Below, one piece after another: positions 1-11,901 of a DNA stretch of 64,000 nucleotides (position 1 is its first letter; each line of letters opens with the position of its first letter). The stretch lies in assembly GCA_017590115.1 (NCBI GenBank), contig JAGGNK010012559.1:3579236-3643235 (forward strand), given 5' to 3'. Source of the stretch: Montifringilla adamsi. Its lineage: Eukaryota; Chordata; Aves; Passeriformes; Passeridae. Under the pieces are notes generated by a model. That model was not told the origin of the DNA, ran no database searches, and saw nothing but the letters and a program-made list of their open reading frames with translations. Made by a program: the position numbers and the translations under genes.

Positions 1-2375
1 AGTGTTAGATCTGACTGCTGCCCTGCTGTGTTTTTGCTAGCAGTGAAATATTGACTTATCTAAACAAAAGCACTTCTGTCCAATGTGCATTTGTGTATGA
101 AATGGCTCCCTTGTTCCGTTGCTGGTTTGACAGGAGCCTCTGGAGCCTGGCAGGTGCTGGATGCTGGTGCAGACCCAGAGGGACCAGCCTAGAGAGGGGC
201 AGGAGCTCAGCAGGACCTCAGGGCAGGGGGGGTGGCCTGGCTCTGCTTGGTGGCTCTTGGAGCTGCTCAGTGCCTTGGGGTCTGTGTTCCTTAGCTGGCA
301 GCCTAGTTCAGCTCAGATCCTCTGCTCTCTCCTCCAGGATTACATTACTGACTAAATATTTTGCACTTACTTGAAGAATGAGTGGAATTCATCCTTTTCA
401 CACTGTCTGGGTTTCTGTGAAATGAATAAAAAGCAGGAAGGCTGGCGTTCTGCAGGCTTTGAGTCTACAAAGCTTGCAGGTTTGCTGGGCTCACAGCTTG
501 CTGCTTTCTCCTCCTTAACACTGAGAGGAAATGGGTTTTATCTACAGAAGTTGAACTTCTTGGTTCCCCACACACACACACACACACAAGCTGCTGCTGC
601 TTCTCAGGGCCACCTCTAAGTTGTTTCAAGTTGTTTCTGTAGAGCTGCTTTAAGATAAATCTCTTCTGCTTGCTGCTTTGATTCTCCTCCTTGCTGGAGG
701 AGGCAGACAAAGGTTGGTGCTTTAAAGGATCCATGCAGAACTTCTCTTCTTTTCTGGGCACTGAGTGCAGGGGAGCACCCCACCAATGGAGCTACACCCA
801 GGGCCCCACTAGCAGTATTTGAAGCTTTGAACACACTTGCCAGAGTCACTCTTTGTGTTACATGTCTCCTTTTGCTTTTTTCTCAGCGTTGGTGAGGGAG
901 AGCTGCAGCAGTGAGTCACAGGGAAGGGTGGGAGAGGCGTAAGAGCCATCTCCATGGAGAGGAGCAGCCCGTGGGGCTGAGCAGAACCCTTTGTTCTGCT
1001 CCAGCCGTGCTCACAAAGAGCCAGGGCCCTCCTCAGGGCAGGGAAGGAAGGTAACAAGGTGGCACTGCAAGGGCCTGGCAGGCACATCCCACCTGGGGCT
1101 GCCTCAGATCTCCTTCCCCACAAATACTAAAGCCTCTCAGGTTTCCTCATAAGCCAGTGCAGGAGGAGTTGGGTGATTACAGATTAGATCCAATTTCAGG
1201 GACTAAATAGAACCAAGCAACCCTGAACATTTTAGTGTCCTATAGAACACTTAGTCTTTTAAATCCTTAACAAATCCTGCAGCTTGTTATTCAGCCAGGG
1301 AAGTCTCCTGACAGTTGAAGCTAACACTTCTTAAACACAAGTCTGTCTGTTTTAATAACCAGCTCTCCATGGCCAACCCACACATGGTTCTATTTCATTT
1401 GTCTGTGAGACTGGCTGGAAATGTTTCTTTGTTATTGTGACTGACTTAATCCATTCTCTCAGGTTCTAGTTGTGAAATACTTTTCAAGAAATCTTCCAGA
1501 CAGTGTTTTTGTACTCACAGCTTTACATTGTAAGTTAAAATCCAAATTATCTGAATGACAGGGAAGATTAATGGAATAATAGTTTTGTAATTAGCTCACT
1601 TGCACTGGAAAAAATTGTTAATGGGAGCTGGCAGTACCATAGGGAAGTAGGGGTGAGCTAAAAAAGGAATTTTGTGTACCTGCAGCTCTCCCTTTTCTCT
1701 GTAAGGTTTTTGGGTGTTGATCAGGCTTTGTGCTGTGCACGCCGGTGTGTGGAGAGCAGTCCTGTGGATCGGATGGAACTGCCACCAGGCTCCTGTGTGG
1801 GACTCTTGAGTGACACAGGTGTGGTTGTGCTGAGCCTGATCACAACTCCTGCAGCTCCTCTGTGTAAACACACAGTGCTCAGGGGCCAGGCACAGGGCAG
1901 CCTCCACAGGGTGTTTTCCCTCAGCTCCCAGAAAATGCTGTGTGGAGAAGATGGCAGCTGGGAAGTGCAGGGCACAGTCAGCAGCTGAAATAAACCTCAG
2001 CTTTGTTCACACTCATGCCTTCCAGTGGTCAGGCAGCACCTGGGGCAGATCCAGTGCTGCAGGCTGGGGTGCCCCTGGGAGATCAGCCAAGGCTGCAAGA
2101 TGAGCCAGGTACACCCTGTGCTTACAGCCACGCTGACACAGGCCACCCAGACATTGTCCCAGAGCCTTTTACTGCCCCTGTGAGTGCCTTGCAAGCCTTG
2201 CTGGCAGGCATGGAATCCCCCCTTTTGGGACAGAGTTCATTTTACTGCTCTGTGTGTCTTCTCCCAGCACTTCAAACCCGCCAGAAAGCCCCACAGGCAC
2301 AGTCCCTCTTCTGGAGTCAGCTTGCTGTCTGTGCTGCATGGCCTGTGTTCCCTGACACCTTGTGCTTCTCCCCAG
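1..2375 (+). other. STK40: Intron of STK40 (5' part of window)
   Basis: This stretch precedes the first recognisable STK40 exon. I looked for the catalytic-loop exon of the family (an HRDLKLGN-type sequence) and found nothing similar, so the earlier coding exons must lie left of the window. Apart from a short CA microsatellite near 569-588 I see no gene, RNA or clear transposon here. The open frames present are short and unlike any protein I know. Confidence 0.7.
569..588. repeat. (CA)n microsatellite
   Basis: About ten uninterrupted CA dinucleotides inside an STK40 intron. A simple repeat with no sign of function. Confidence 0.9.
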
Positions 2376-5300
2376 GACTCACAGGATCACCATCACCAAC
2401 TTCTGCCTGGGGAAGCACCTGGTGAGCGAGGATGACCTGCTGAAGGACCAGCGTGGCAGCCCTGCCTACATCAGCCCAGACGTGCTCAGTGGTAGGAATT
2501 CCCCTCGACACTCATTTCACTCATTTGTGCCTCCTGACAATAAATAAAACCACCTGTTGTGTTCCCATATGCACCTTCATGAGAGCCTCTTAATTAAGGT
2601 CCAGTTAGGAGACTTGGTCTGGTTTTCCAGCTGGGAAAGTTGGAGGGGAGGAGTGAGCCTTTTTTCTTAAGGCTTGTCTAAACTTCAAAGCTGCTTCGAA
2701 TCTGGCTGTTCCCAAATGAGTCTGACTGCAGACAACATGTTCTGTTTCCAGTGTCAGAATTCAGTTCCTGAGGCTTTCTTTAAGCTGCAGGTAAAACCCT
2801 GGGCCCGAGGAGCAGCCAGTCCAGATCCCAGCAGGATGTCAGTGAATTCCAGCTGTGCACTAAGAGCACCAGTTCCTCCAGCTGCTGCTCACTTCCAGGA
2901 GGGAACTAGTGACCCTTTGGGCAGCTTCTGGACCAACTGAGAGGAGTTACTTAAAATTAAAGGAATGATGACAGCAGGCCAAAGCAGTCTGGGCTGGATC
3001 CCCCCCTCCAGCAGCCTGGCCTGTGCCTTGTCTCCAGCAGAGGCTTTGAGCAGAGTCTGGCTCTAGCACAGAGCAGCTTTCCCTGGTGTCCTCCTGCCTT
3101 TAACTGTTCCCAGTGCATGGGACCATCAGGAACAGCTGTGCTTTCTTTCCAGTTGCTTCAGGAGGTTTCTCTCCATGAGCTCTTATTCCTGCTCTGTTCA
3201 TAAATCTTTGGGACCAGATGGGATCCACCCCAGGGTGATGAGGGAGCTGACAGATGAGCTTGCCAAGCCGCCCTCCATCATTTACCAGCAGTCCTGGCTC
3301 ACTGGGGTAGTTCCAGATGACTGGAAGCTGCCCAATGTGACACCCATACACAGAAAGGGTGGGAAGGAGGATCCTGGTAATTATAGGTCAGTTAGCCTGA
3401 CCTCAGTACCTGATAAGGTAATGGAACAGTTTATATTGATTTCATCACCCAGCACTTACAGGATGGCCAGGGTATCAGACCCAGCCAGCAGGAGTTTAGG
3501 AGGGGTAGGTCGTGTTTGAGCAACCTGGTCTCCTTTTATGACCAGGTTGGATATTAGGAAAAACTTTTTACAGAAAGGGTGATAAAGCACTGGAATGGTC
3601 TGCCTGGGGAGGTGGTGGAGTCACCATCCCTGGGTGTGTTTAACAAAGCCTGGATGTGGCACTGGGTGCCGTGGTCTAGTTGAGGTGTTGGGGCTGGGTT
3701 GGACTCAATCTTGGAGGTCTCTTCCAGCCCTGTGATTCTGTGCTCCTGCACCAGCCTTTGAGCAGGCAGGGGTGGTCCTAGTTGTCAGTGTAGTGACCCA
3801 GGCATCACTTTGGGGGCTTTTTCCTCTCATGCATGTGAACCAGCTTAGTGTTGAAGGCTGCACATACAGGTGGGACTGTGCATACAAAGCCTCTCCCTCT
3901 TGTAGATCCAGATATCAGGCATTAATGCTTGCCTTACTTGTTCCTGGTATCCCAAGCAACTGTATTGCAGAAATGCCCTCAGAGGGAGCCAGTCCTGGAA
4001 GATCCAGCCCCAGTGGACTCCCCTCAGGAGGATTTTTGTCAGGTTTGCAGGCAGCAGCAGTAAATGTAGCCAAGCTCTTCCATCCTGATCTGCCAGGCAG
4101 GTTTGAAGCGCTTCCCTCCCAGCAAGGCAGGCAAGGAGGTGGATCCTGGGGCTTTTGCAAGCCTTTCCTGTTCTGCAGGATATCCTGAGGCCCTTGTGAC
4201 CTGATGGATGATAGAAGCCAAGTGCTCTGCAGGAGCTTGGAGCAGTTGTGACTCAAGTGGCTGAAGGAGGCTATGAGGAGCTGCTCCTTTCTGCTCCAAG
4301 GTGCTGATCTATTCAGGCCTCCAGCTCCTTATCATGTTTCTTCTCAGGGCACTCTTGTGGTATAACTGGCCACAGGGCACTGAACAGCCTGTCTTGGCTG
4401 ATCTCTGACAGTTGAGGCTGCTTGAGACCCTGCAAGGCACAGCCTTAGCTCAGGACTCATCCTGCTCTGCCCAGCCTGGCTCTCACTGCCATTGTGCTGC
4501 ACCCCAGCTCTGGTGTCTGCCAACAGCCCTTTCCATGGGGCCCATCCTGTGCTCTCCAAAACGCTCTCCCAAAACTGCTCAGTCTGCAGCTCCCCTCCAA
4601 GGGGGAAGTTACTCGGGGACATTCCACCTTCAGGCTTGGCGCATGCCTCTGTATTGCTGGTGCTCCTGTGCAGGGGGAAGCTGGAACGCCTGAGAAATTA
4701 ATCATTGTTGTGGGTCTCCAGGAGAAGCTGTCTCTGCTGAGGGATGGCTGCTGAAATGTCACAGCAGGAAAAGTTGGAGGAGGAGGGAGAGGTGCCTTTT
4801 TCTGAGCATATAAAGCAAAGAATAATTAGTACAAATACCAAATGCTGCAGCAGTGACTCACTGTGTGAGTCAGAGGAAGTCTCTCCCTGAGTCCTGTGCT
4901 CTGCTGTAGCACTGGGGTTTGATTATGTGACCCTGTCCATGCTGCTGTGTGCTGATTATTGTGACCAAAGGGACTTAGAAGCAGCATTTCCATCAGGTGA
5001 ATCCTGGGGCTGCAGCAGCCTTGGGTTAGGGCTTGTCTAGTGTCTTTGTCTAATGTCTTTGTGCAGGAAAGCACCTTCTGCACACTCTGTGCCTTTACAT
5101 CTGGCTTCAGTGGCTGTGTGCTAGATTCATCCCACAGTCAGAGTCCCTTCTCCATGGGCTCAGCTTTATCCTGTCTGATCTTCTTTCCTGCATCCTCCTG
5201 TCCTGTGCTCCCTGGTCCTTGAATTCACTTCACCTTGCAAGCTGGGTGTCTCTGTGTGAGGCACACTGACCAGGGAGCTCCAACACAGCAGTTCCAACTA

Positions 5301-7317
5301 CCTGATGCCCTTGGTTCACAGCAGGGATATTCCTGCTCCATTGGGAACAGGAGGACACCTGTGTGGAGATGGACAATTTGCTCATTCACAGAGGATGCAC
5401 CTTGGAAAGAGTTTTGGTGTCATGTTATGGGAAGCCTTAAGTGTTATGGTTAATGCTTAGAAAAAGGGTCCCATGTGAGGGTTACTCAGCACCTCTGATG
5501 TGGGAGGTGAGGGGGTTGCCAGGGCTGTGCTTTCCAGGATTTTCAGGCTGCGTGTGCCCTCTCCCTGCAGGCCGGCCATACCGTGGGAAGCCCAGTGACA
5601 TGTGGGCGCTGGGGGTGGTGCTGTTCACCATGCTCTACGGCCAGTTCCCCTTCTACGACAGCATACCTCAGGAGCTCTTCCGCAAAATCAAGGCTGCCGA
5701 GTACACCATCCCCGAGTGAGTACAGCCTGCCCTTCCTGCCTGGCCATGGGGGGCTTACTGGGCCAGCTACAGCTGGAGGGGCTCCCCTCAGCACCCCAAG
5801 GGTCACAGCAGTACTGACAACAGGCTGTGTGCAGGAAGCAGGAGCAGGGTTGGGAGAGCTCATAGGAAGGAGCAGAGCAGTGATGGCTCGTGTTGCTCCT
5901 GGCCTGTGCTCCCAGCATGTCCATCCTGCCACGCTGTGCCCACCTCAGGCTCACCCCGTGCTGTCTGTCCCAGGGATGGCCGGGTCTCTGAAAACACTGT
6001 GTGCTTGATCCGGAAACTGCTGGTCCTGGACCCGCAGCAGCGGCTGACGGCTTCTGAAGTGCTGGATTCCCTCAGCTCCATCATAGCGTCCTGGTATGTG
6101 CACGGGGAGACAGGACACGCTGTCTCTGGCCACAGGCTGTGTTGTTCCAGCTGTGGCTGGCTCACCTCAACAGAGGAGAGTCTGGGAACTGCAGTAAGCC
6201 TTTAAATCCCATGTGTCCACCGCTGTGTGCTGATGGATACAGCTGGAGAGGCCTGTGCAAGTGCTTATGGCAGCCATGGCCATCCCAGTGGGATCACCCT
6301 GGGGCTGGTTGAGGGTGGCTGAGCCAGTGCCATGCTCTGGATCCCAATGCTGTGCTCTCCTGCAGGCAGTCCATGTCCTCACTGAGTGGCCCTTTGCAAG
6401 TGGTGCCGGACATAGATGACCAAGTGGCTAATCCCGAAAACCCCCAGGAGGTAGGTTTCCCTGCTTTCCACAGAACTGCTTCTCTGTGCTGCTGTGCCAA
6501 TGTGTCTGTGATGGCACCCATTGTGTCCTCCAGCTGGGAAGGGGAGGGTGGGGAGGACGCAGCCAAGTCCCTCACGTTGTGCAGCGGAAGGAAAGGCCGA
6601 TGCTGCTGGGAGCAGGAGGCACATCCAGCTGGCTGAGCTGCCAGGAAGTGAGCTCGGCCCCGGAGCTGATGAGAGCAGCTCACTCCGCTCCCAGCAGCGC
6701 TCACTCCCTCTCACACAGCTGGGAATGCTGGGAGGAGGCAGCAGTGTTGGCTCTGGCTCCCAGTGAGCTCTGCCATGGGAGCAAACATCCTGTTTTCCTG
6801 CCGGTATGTTTCATGCTAGAAGTGTCAGCCGTGGCCTGGCTGCCCAGGGTCTGTGACCGTGCCGCAGGGACAGGGGTCAGGCAGCTGCAGCCTCAATGCT
6901 GCCAGGGTTGGGATGAGCCATGTCAGGACAGAGCTGCTGTGGTGGCCTGTGTCCTGGTGGCACTGCTGGCTCACAAGGAGTCCTGTCTGCAGCAGGGCCC
7001 TTTCCTGCGTTATGACCCCAGTTATCCCGTGGTAGCTCAGGCCCATCAGAGGAGCCGTGGGGCTGCCAGGTGTGGCTCTGACAGGTCGGTCTCTGCAGGT
7101 GAAGGTGACGGAGGAGTGCTCCCAGTACGAGTTCGAGAACTACATGAGGCAGCAGCTGCTCTTGGCTGAGGAGAAGAACACCTTGCATGAGGCCAAGAGC
7201 TTCCTGCAGAAGCGGCAGTTCGGGAACATCCCGCCGGTGCGGCGCCTGGGCCACGACGCGCAGCCCATGAACCCCTTGGACGCGGCCATCCTGGCCCAGA
7301 GGTACCTCCGGAAGTAG
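2376..7317 (+). CDS. STK40: STK40, serine/threonine kinase-like 40 (pseudokinase), C-terminal half
   Basis: Five coding exons with GT-AG boundaries and continuous phase: 2376-2491, 5571-5715, 5974-6093, 6366-6450 and 7099-7317 (TAG). They encode 227 residues, about the C-terminal half of the roughly 435-residue family protein; the 5' exons lie outside the window. The order is: activation-segment exon with [20 protein letters not shown] and [13 protein letters not shown]; kinase C-lobe with [31 protein letters not shown]; a linker with LQVVPDIDD; and a conserved tail ending [10 protein letters not shown]. The DFG motif is replaced by Asn-Phe-Cys, as expected of a pseudokinase. STK40 is known as an adaptor for the COP1 ubiquitin ligase. 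The VVPD sequence resembles a COP1-binding VP motif (inference). Identification is near certain from residue-level similarity and from EVA1B lying next door. Confidence 0.97.
2492..5570 (+). other. STK40: STK40 intron with CR1 insertion
   Basis: A 3.1 kb intron between the activation-segment exon and the C-lobe exon, with donor GTAGGA and acceptor CTCCCTGCAG. It carries a truncated CR1 LINE at about 3200-3742. The rest is unique sequence in which I recognise no gene. Confidence 0.85.
3200..3742 (+). mobile_element. CR1 LINE fragment (3' end, internally deleted)
   Basis: The left part encodes a reverse-transcriptase fragment recognisable as CR1 ORF2: [19 protein letters not shown], then [18 protein letters not shown] and [20 protein letters not shown]. 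Near 3535-3545 the sequence jumps to the CR1 3' region (GGTTGGATATTAGGAAAAAC, then ACTGGAATGGTCTGCCTGG) and ends at the typical TGTGATTCTGTG. The segment between RT and 3' UTR is deleted, so the copy is dead. It is inserted in the sense direction of STK40. Confidence 0.92.
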
Positions 7318-9320
7318 CTTCCCATGCCCCAAGAGCACGAGCACCACCCTGCAGCCTGCCCTCACCTCGCCTGCTCCAGCCTACAGCAATACCGGTGTCC
7401 CACGACGGGGAATAATGTAGCAATCCCAAGCTCTGTCCAGGGACACGCACTCACAGCCGCTCCGGACGGAGAAGACTTTTGGAAAAGCTAGTTTTGGAAG
7501 CAGCAACCTCTTGGCATCTTCTGGAATCTGTTTTTTAAAATCGAAGCCTAGATGACTAATCTGCTTTTGATCATGACTGTAATCTACCTCTCTTGTCTTT
7601 TTAACCATGCTGTTCTCTGGATCGAGCAAAGCCCGTGGGAAAGGAGGAGACTTCCAAGGGTGAAGCTGCTGGCACAGAGCCGTGGCCGTGCAGCGCGGAG
7701 CCGGCCCGTGGCGCCCGCTCCGTGTGGTTTGAATAAGCTTGGATTTATCAGGGTTTCTCGAAAGGCAGAATTTCTTGAAACCTCCCACTTCCCTTCATCT
7801 GCATCAAATCTGTTTCTGTCCTTACGTGCCACCTGGTCAGGCCATGCTGGCCAGTCCTGTGTGGCCACTGCTGTGACCGGAGAGCCCGGCCACCGCCTCA
7901 GGCAGGAGTTGAGGAGTCCGGGCAGGGATCAGATCCTGTCCCCAGTTCAAAGGTTTTGCAGGACTTGGCCCGCCAGGGCTCCTGCCCCCTCTCCCACCTC
8001 TCACTGATTCCTTTAGTTTATAAGGATCTATGATTTAATCTTATTTTTCAGTAGCATATCCCAGGTGCAGTTACAGTTGCATTAATTCTGATTTAGTGTT
8101 TCCCCCCTCAGTTGTGGTACAGATGTAATATATGAGTTATAATGTGAAAAGCTTCCCAAAATAATTTGCCTAGAGATAGGAGGGGCTGGCTGAAGTCTCT
8201 ACTGTATTTTTTCCCAGCTTTTCTTGCCATCCCAGCCCAAACCTGGGGCTGCCTCTGCCCTCATGCCAAAGCAAGAGAAGGACATCCTGGTTTGTCACCT
8301 GGTGCCGCTGGAAGAGCTTTGGCCTGTGCTGAGAGCAGGAACGATTGTTTCTGAGCCTCATTTATGAACTGGATGCCTGTCTTGCCAGATGAACTGTTCT
8401 CACACAGAGCTCCCAGGCCTCCCAGTGCCCTGGCCAGGGCTCCTGCTCAAGGCAGCACCTTCTTCAGCTGCCTCCTTCCCTGCTCCTGGCTGCTCCCAGC
8501 CCTGGTATCGCTCTCCTGCCAGCCCTGTGAGCAGGGAGGGTTGGAACTGGGGGGGCTGTCCTGCTTTTTGGGGCTGCACTGCTCTCTGGGCCCAGCTCTT
8601 GCAGCACAGTGGGCGTGGGCAGGGAGGGATTTGCAGATGTTTGTAGCGTGTTGTTGCCTTTTCTTGCCCCGGGCTGGGGAAGGGGACGGGGTCTAAGCTG
8701 GGCCACCCCAGCAGTGGCTTTGTGGGGACAGGGGGCTGGACCTGAACCTCCCTGGCCATGTCGGGCATTACGTCCTGCCTGCGCCTCGCCAAGGCCCTGT
8801 GGCCAGGCAGGGCCTCGTGAACACTAACACAGACCAGCTCCCTGCACCGCTCCAGCTGAGCCAGTAGCCCCAACTCTTTCGCCTTATTTATTTTGAAGAT
8901 GGTGGGTCTGTCCTGTGGGCCCATCACCCCCTGTGCCACCAGCAGCAGGGCAGGGATCCCCTGAGCACCCCAGCAGGGCCCTGCTCTCTCCTTCTGGCTC
9001 TCTCCTGCCTCACTCCCTGTTTATTTTTACTGTTTTTCCCCAATGTTAAAGCAAAAAGCAATATTCTGGGACTCCCTGAGGCTGTATCACACCAGGATCC
9101 TGCAGTGGCAGCACCGGTCAATCCACTTGTGCTAAGGCAAACTGGAAGGGGGTGGTGCAGGGGACATGGGGGGGCCACAGGGCCACGGCGGGACAGAGCC
9201 TGTTGTAAGGAAAAAATAGAAAAAGAAAAAAAAAAGGAAAAAAATTTGTATAAAGACGTTATTTTTGTACTACATCGGAACTACTCCTGCATGTCGGCAA
9301 TAAAACTTCATACGACAGCC
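7318..9320 (+). other. STK40: STK40 3' UTR
   Basis: Sequence after the STK40 stop codon up to the AATAAA at 9299. There is no splice acceptor followed by a coding frame, and the length of about 2 kb is normal for this gene. Open frames inside it are not conserved-looking. The exact cleavage point is inferred. Confidence 0.8.
9299..9304 (+). terminator. STK40: Poly(A) signal AATAAA of STK40
   Basis: Canonical AATAAA about 2 kb after the STK40 stop codon, followed by the sharp GC rise toward the EVA1B CpG island. Confidence 0.85.
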
Positions 9321-9700
9321 CGGCGACCCCACAGGGAAGGGTGGGAGGGATGGGTGGCATGGGGGATTTTGGGGTACTGATGTGCTCTGGGAGGGGGGCA
9401 GGCTCACAGATCAGCGGCCCTGAGTGCCCCATGGGACCCCCAGCCCTGTCCTGGCCCAGGGCCCCGAGTCCCACTGAGCCTGTCCCTCCCGGGCCGGCCT
9501 GGAGTGGCCTCTGGGGACAGCGGTGGCATGCGGAGCCTCGTGTCCCCGAGGTCCGGCCCCAGCAGCCCTGGCGTGTCCCACAGCTCGGCTGGTGGAGCTG
9601 AGGGGACCACCCTGCCGTGTCCCCCACCTCCGTGGCGCTGGCACCAGCCCCGGCAGCTCCCTCAAACCCACACCGGGGCTGAGCCCCCCAGCCCGGAGGG
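9321..9700. other. Intergenic, STK40-EVA1B
   Basis: GC-rich spacer between the STK40 poly(A) signal and the EVA1B promoter island. Long open frames on both strands reflect high GC without family similarity. I see no gene. Confidence 0.6.
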
Positions 9701-10200
9701 CTTGCCTTGGCTCCGGCACTGCCAGCCCAGCCTAGGCTGGGCACAGCCAAGCCCGGCCTGGCCGGATGGGCGCTGGACAGGGCTGGGACGGGGCCTGGAG
9801 CCGCCTGTGGCCCCGCTCCGGGGCGGTTCCACTGCCGGGCCGAGCGTGGCGTCCCGGGGGAGCGGGACGAGCCCCGGCCCCGCGCCCCGCTCAGCACCGG
9901 CCGGGGCTGCCATTGGCTCCGGCGGGAGCGCTGACCGCCAGCCGCCTCCGAACTATTTCCTGTTGCTGCAGCGTTAATGCTAAACAGACCTTGCTCTCTC
10001 TTCCCTCGCTCCAGCCGAAGTGCAGCGGCTCTGCCCCGCCGCCTTCCCGCCCCGGTGAGTACCAGCCCCGGGCACCCCGGGGACCTCGGCGCCGCAACGC
10101 GGCCACGGCGGTGTCGAGGCTCGGTCCCGTCCCCGCTCAGGTGCTCTGGCGCTGCGGGACGCGGGGCCGGTGGGCGCGGGGACACGGGGGCTGAGGGCAC
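9700..10200 (+). promoter_or_regulatory. EVA1B: CpG-island promoter of EVA1B
   Basis: A dense run of CpG dinucleotides directly upstream of, and including, a splice donor CCCCG/GTGAGT at 10054/10055. The island sits between STK40 and the EVA1B coding exons, so it is the natural start of EVA1B. The TSS is not determinable; about 9.85-9.95 kb is plausible. Confidence 0.6.
9940..10054 (+). other. EVA1B: Probable non-coding first exon of EVA1B
   Basis: A strong donor (GTGAGT at 10055) ends a CpG-rich segment with no suitable start codon. It would splice to the acceptor GTCCCGCAG ending at 11294, joining the leader just before the EVA1B start codon. The 5' limit is a guess. Confidence 0.5.
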
Positions 10201-11294
10201 AGGCTCGGTGACACAGCTCGGGCTGCGGGAACGCAGCGTTGAAGATGCGGAGCAGGCGGCTCGGGGACACGGTGTAGTGCTCGAGGAGTGCACTGAGCAA
10301 CTCGGGGCTCGGCTCTTGGGGACCCGCAGGGTCCTACAGCCAGCCCGGCCCCCATCAGCACCCGCCAGCGGCAGGGGGTCCATGGGGTTCCATGGTGGGC
10401 TGTGCCCCTCCTGCCCCACCGCAGCCCCTTGCCGGGGCAGGAGCAGGGGCTGGACGAGCAGCTGCTCCATGGCGAGGGCACCCGCCCCTCCTGGGGACCC
10501 TGCTGGCCTTGTTTTGGGGTGTCCCACTACAGGGGCTGCCCAGCTCCAGGGCGTGCTGCGGCCCCTCAGCTCTGGACCGTCCTGGATGGTTTTGCTGATG
10601 TGTCACATTTTCTGCATTTCTTTCCTCATTCCTCCCTCTCTGGAGCCGTTTCTGGGAATGAGCTCGTCCCCTGCCAGGGCCAAATTTTCTCCCGCCCTGC
10701 CCTGCCCGGTGTCCTGCCTTCCATTCTTCCCACTGCCCTGCTGCCCATCCTTCCCGCTGTCCTGCCTCTCATCCTGACCGCTGGCCTGTCCTGGTGGCCT
10801 TTGCACTGTGCCTGGCCTTGTCCCTGCACTGCAGGGTCCCACGGCAAAGGGCCAAGGCTGGAGCTGGGCAAGACCAGTGTGGGGGACAGGGACAGGGACA
10901 CTGCCCCAGGAGTGTGTGGAGCACACGTGTGTGCCCATGAGCACCGGCAGCCTGGTGCTGGGAGTCTGCTCTGCCCCGTGACCCATCCCATGGCCGGGCA
11001 TGGGACACAAACCCTGGCCCGGTGCCACAGATCCGCCTGATGCCGTGGCCAGGAGGAGCCGTATCCGTCCTGGTCCCTCAGGAAGGACGGAGGGCGGCGG
11101 GAGTGGGACGGCTCCAGCTCTGCATCCGTGGGGTTCCAGCCCTGGATGGAGCAGCCCAGCCCAGGCACGAACCCCTGCTCAGCTGGAGCTCATCAAGGAG
11201 CTCCCGGGCACACCCGGGCACGGCCTTGAGAGGGACAGGGCGCTAGGGGGGGATCCCAGCTCCTGCAGAGCGTTGCTCAGCCCGTGTCCCGCAG

Positions 11295-11327
11295 ATGCCC
11301 AGCATGTGCCATCCCTGGAGCCGCTGA
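11295..11327 (+). promoter_or_regulatory. EVA1B: Upstream ORF in the EVA1B leader
   Basis: Immediately after the acceptor at 11294 the exon begins with ATG and encodes MPSMCHPWSR then TGA, ending 18 bases before the EVA1B start. If this acceptor is used, the uORF is in the mRNA and could lower translation of the main frame. Splicing here is inferred. Confidence 0.5.
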
Positions 11328-11345
11328 GAACTGCCAGGCACAAGG

Positions 11346-11901
11346 ATGGAGAGTCGCCGGAGGGACATGGAGCTGCTCAGCAACAGCATGGCTGCGTATG
11401 CCCACATCCGAGGTGAGCCAGGACGCGTCCGGGAGGTCACCGCGGGCCCCGGCAGGCGCGGGCAGGTCCCTCACCCCCTCTGTTCCCCCCGCAGCCAACC
11501 CCGAGAGCTTCGGGCTCTACTTCGTGCTGGGCGTCTGCTTCGGGCTGGTGCTCACGCTGTGCCTGCTGGTGCTGCGCTTGTCCTGCCGGCCCTCCCCGCG
11601 GCCCCCGGCGCGCCCCGGCGACCTCAGCGAGGACGACGACGACGAGGACGAGGACGAAGAGGACACCGTGGACCGCGCAGTGTCTGAGTCGCTGCTGCCG
11701 GTGACCGAGATCCCGCTGGAGAGCCACGGCCCCGGGGACGGGGCGCTGGCCGTGAACGTGTTCGCGTCGGCCGAGGAGCTGGAGCGGGCGCAGCGGCTGG
11801 AGGAGCGGGAGCGCATCATCCGCGAGATCTGGCGCAACGGGCAGCCCGACATCCTGGGATCCGGCACCATCGGCACCCTGGGCCGCGTCCACTACTACTG
11901 A
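11346..11901 (+). CDS. EVA1B: EVA1B, eva-1 homolog B (FAM176B), small single-pass membrane protein
   Basis: Two coding exons, 11346-11412 and 11495-11901 (TGA), joined in phase 1, give 157 residues; human EVA1B is about 165. Conserved features in order: RRDMELLSNSMAAYAHIR at the N-terminus; FGLYFVLGVCFGLVLTLCLL, a single transmembrane helix at about residues 31-50; a basic/proline stretch; an acidic Asp/Glu run coded by GAC/GAG repeats near 11632-11665; and a conserved C-terminal helix with FASAEELERAQRLEERERI, ending LGRVHYY. The start is the first ATG in the RRDMELL frame. The family (FAM176/EVA1) is linked to membrane trafficking or autophagy in EVA1A; the role of EVA1B itself is poorly known. 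It lies head-to-tail with STK40 and convergent with SH3D21, as in human. Confidence 0.95.

Noticed and set aside
9259..10527. 422-codon minus-strand open frame
   Set aside because: It covers the STK40 3' end and EVA1B promoter island; low-complexity Pro/Arg/Ala sequence only.
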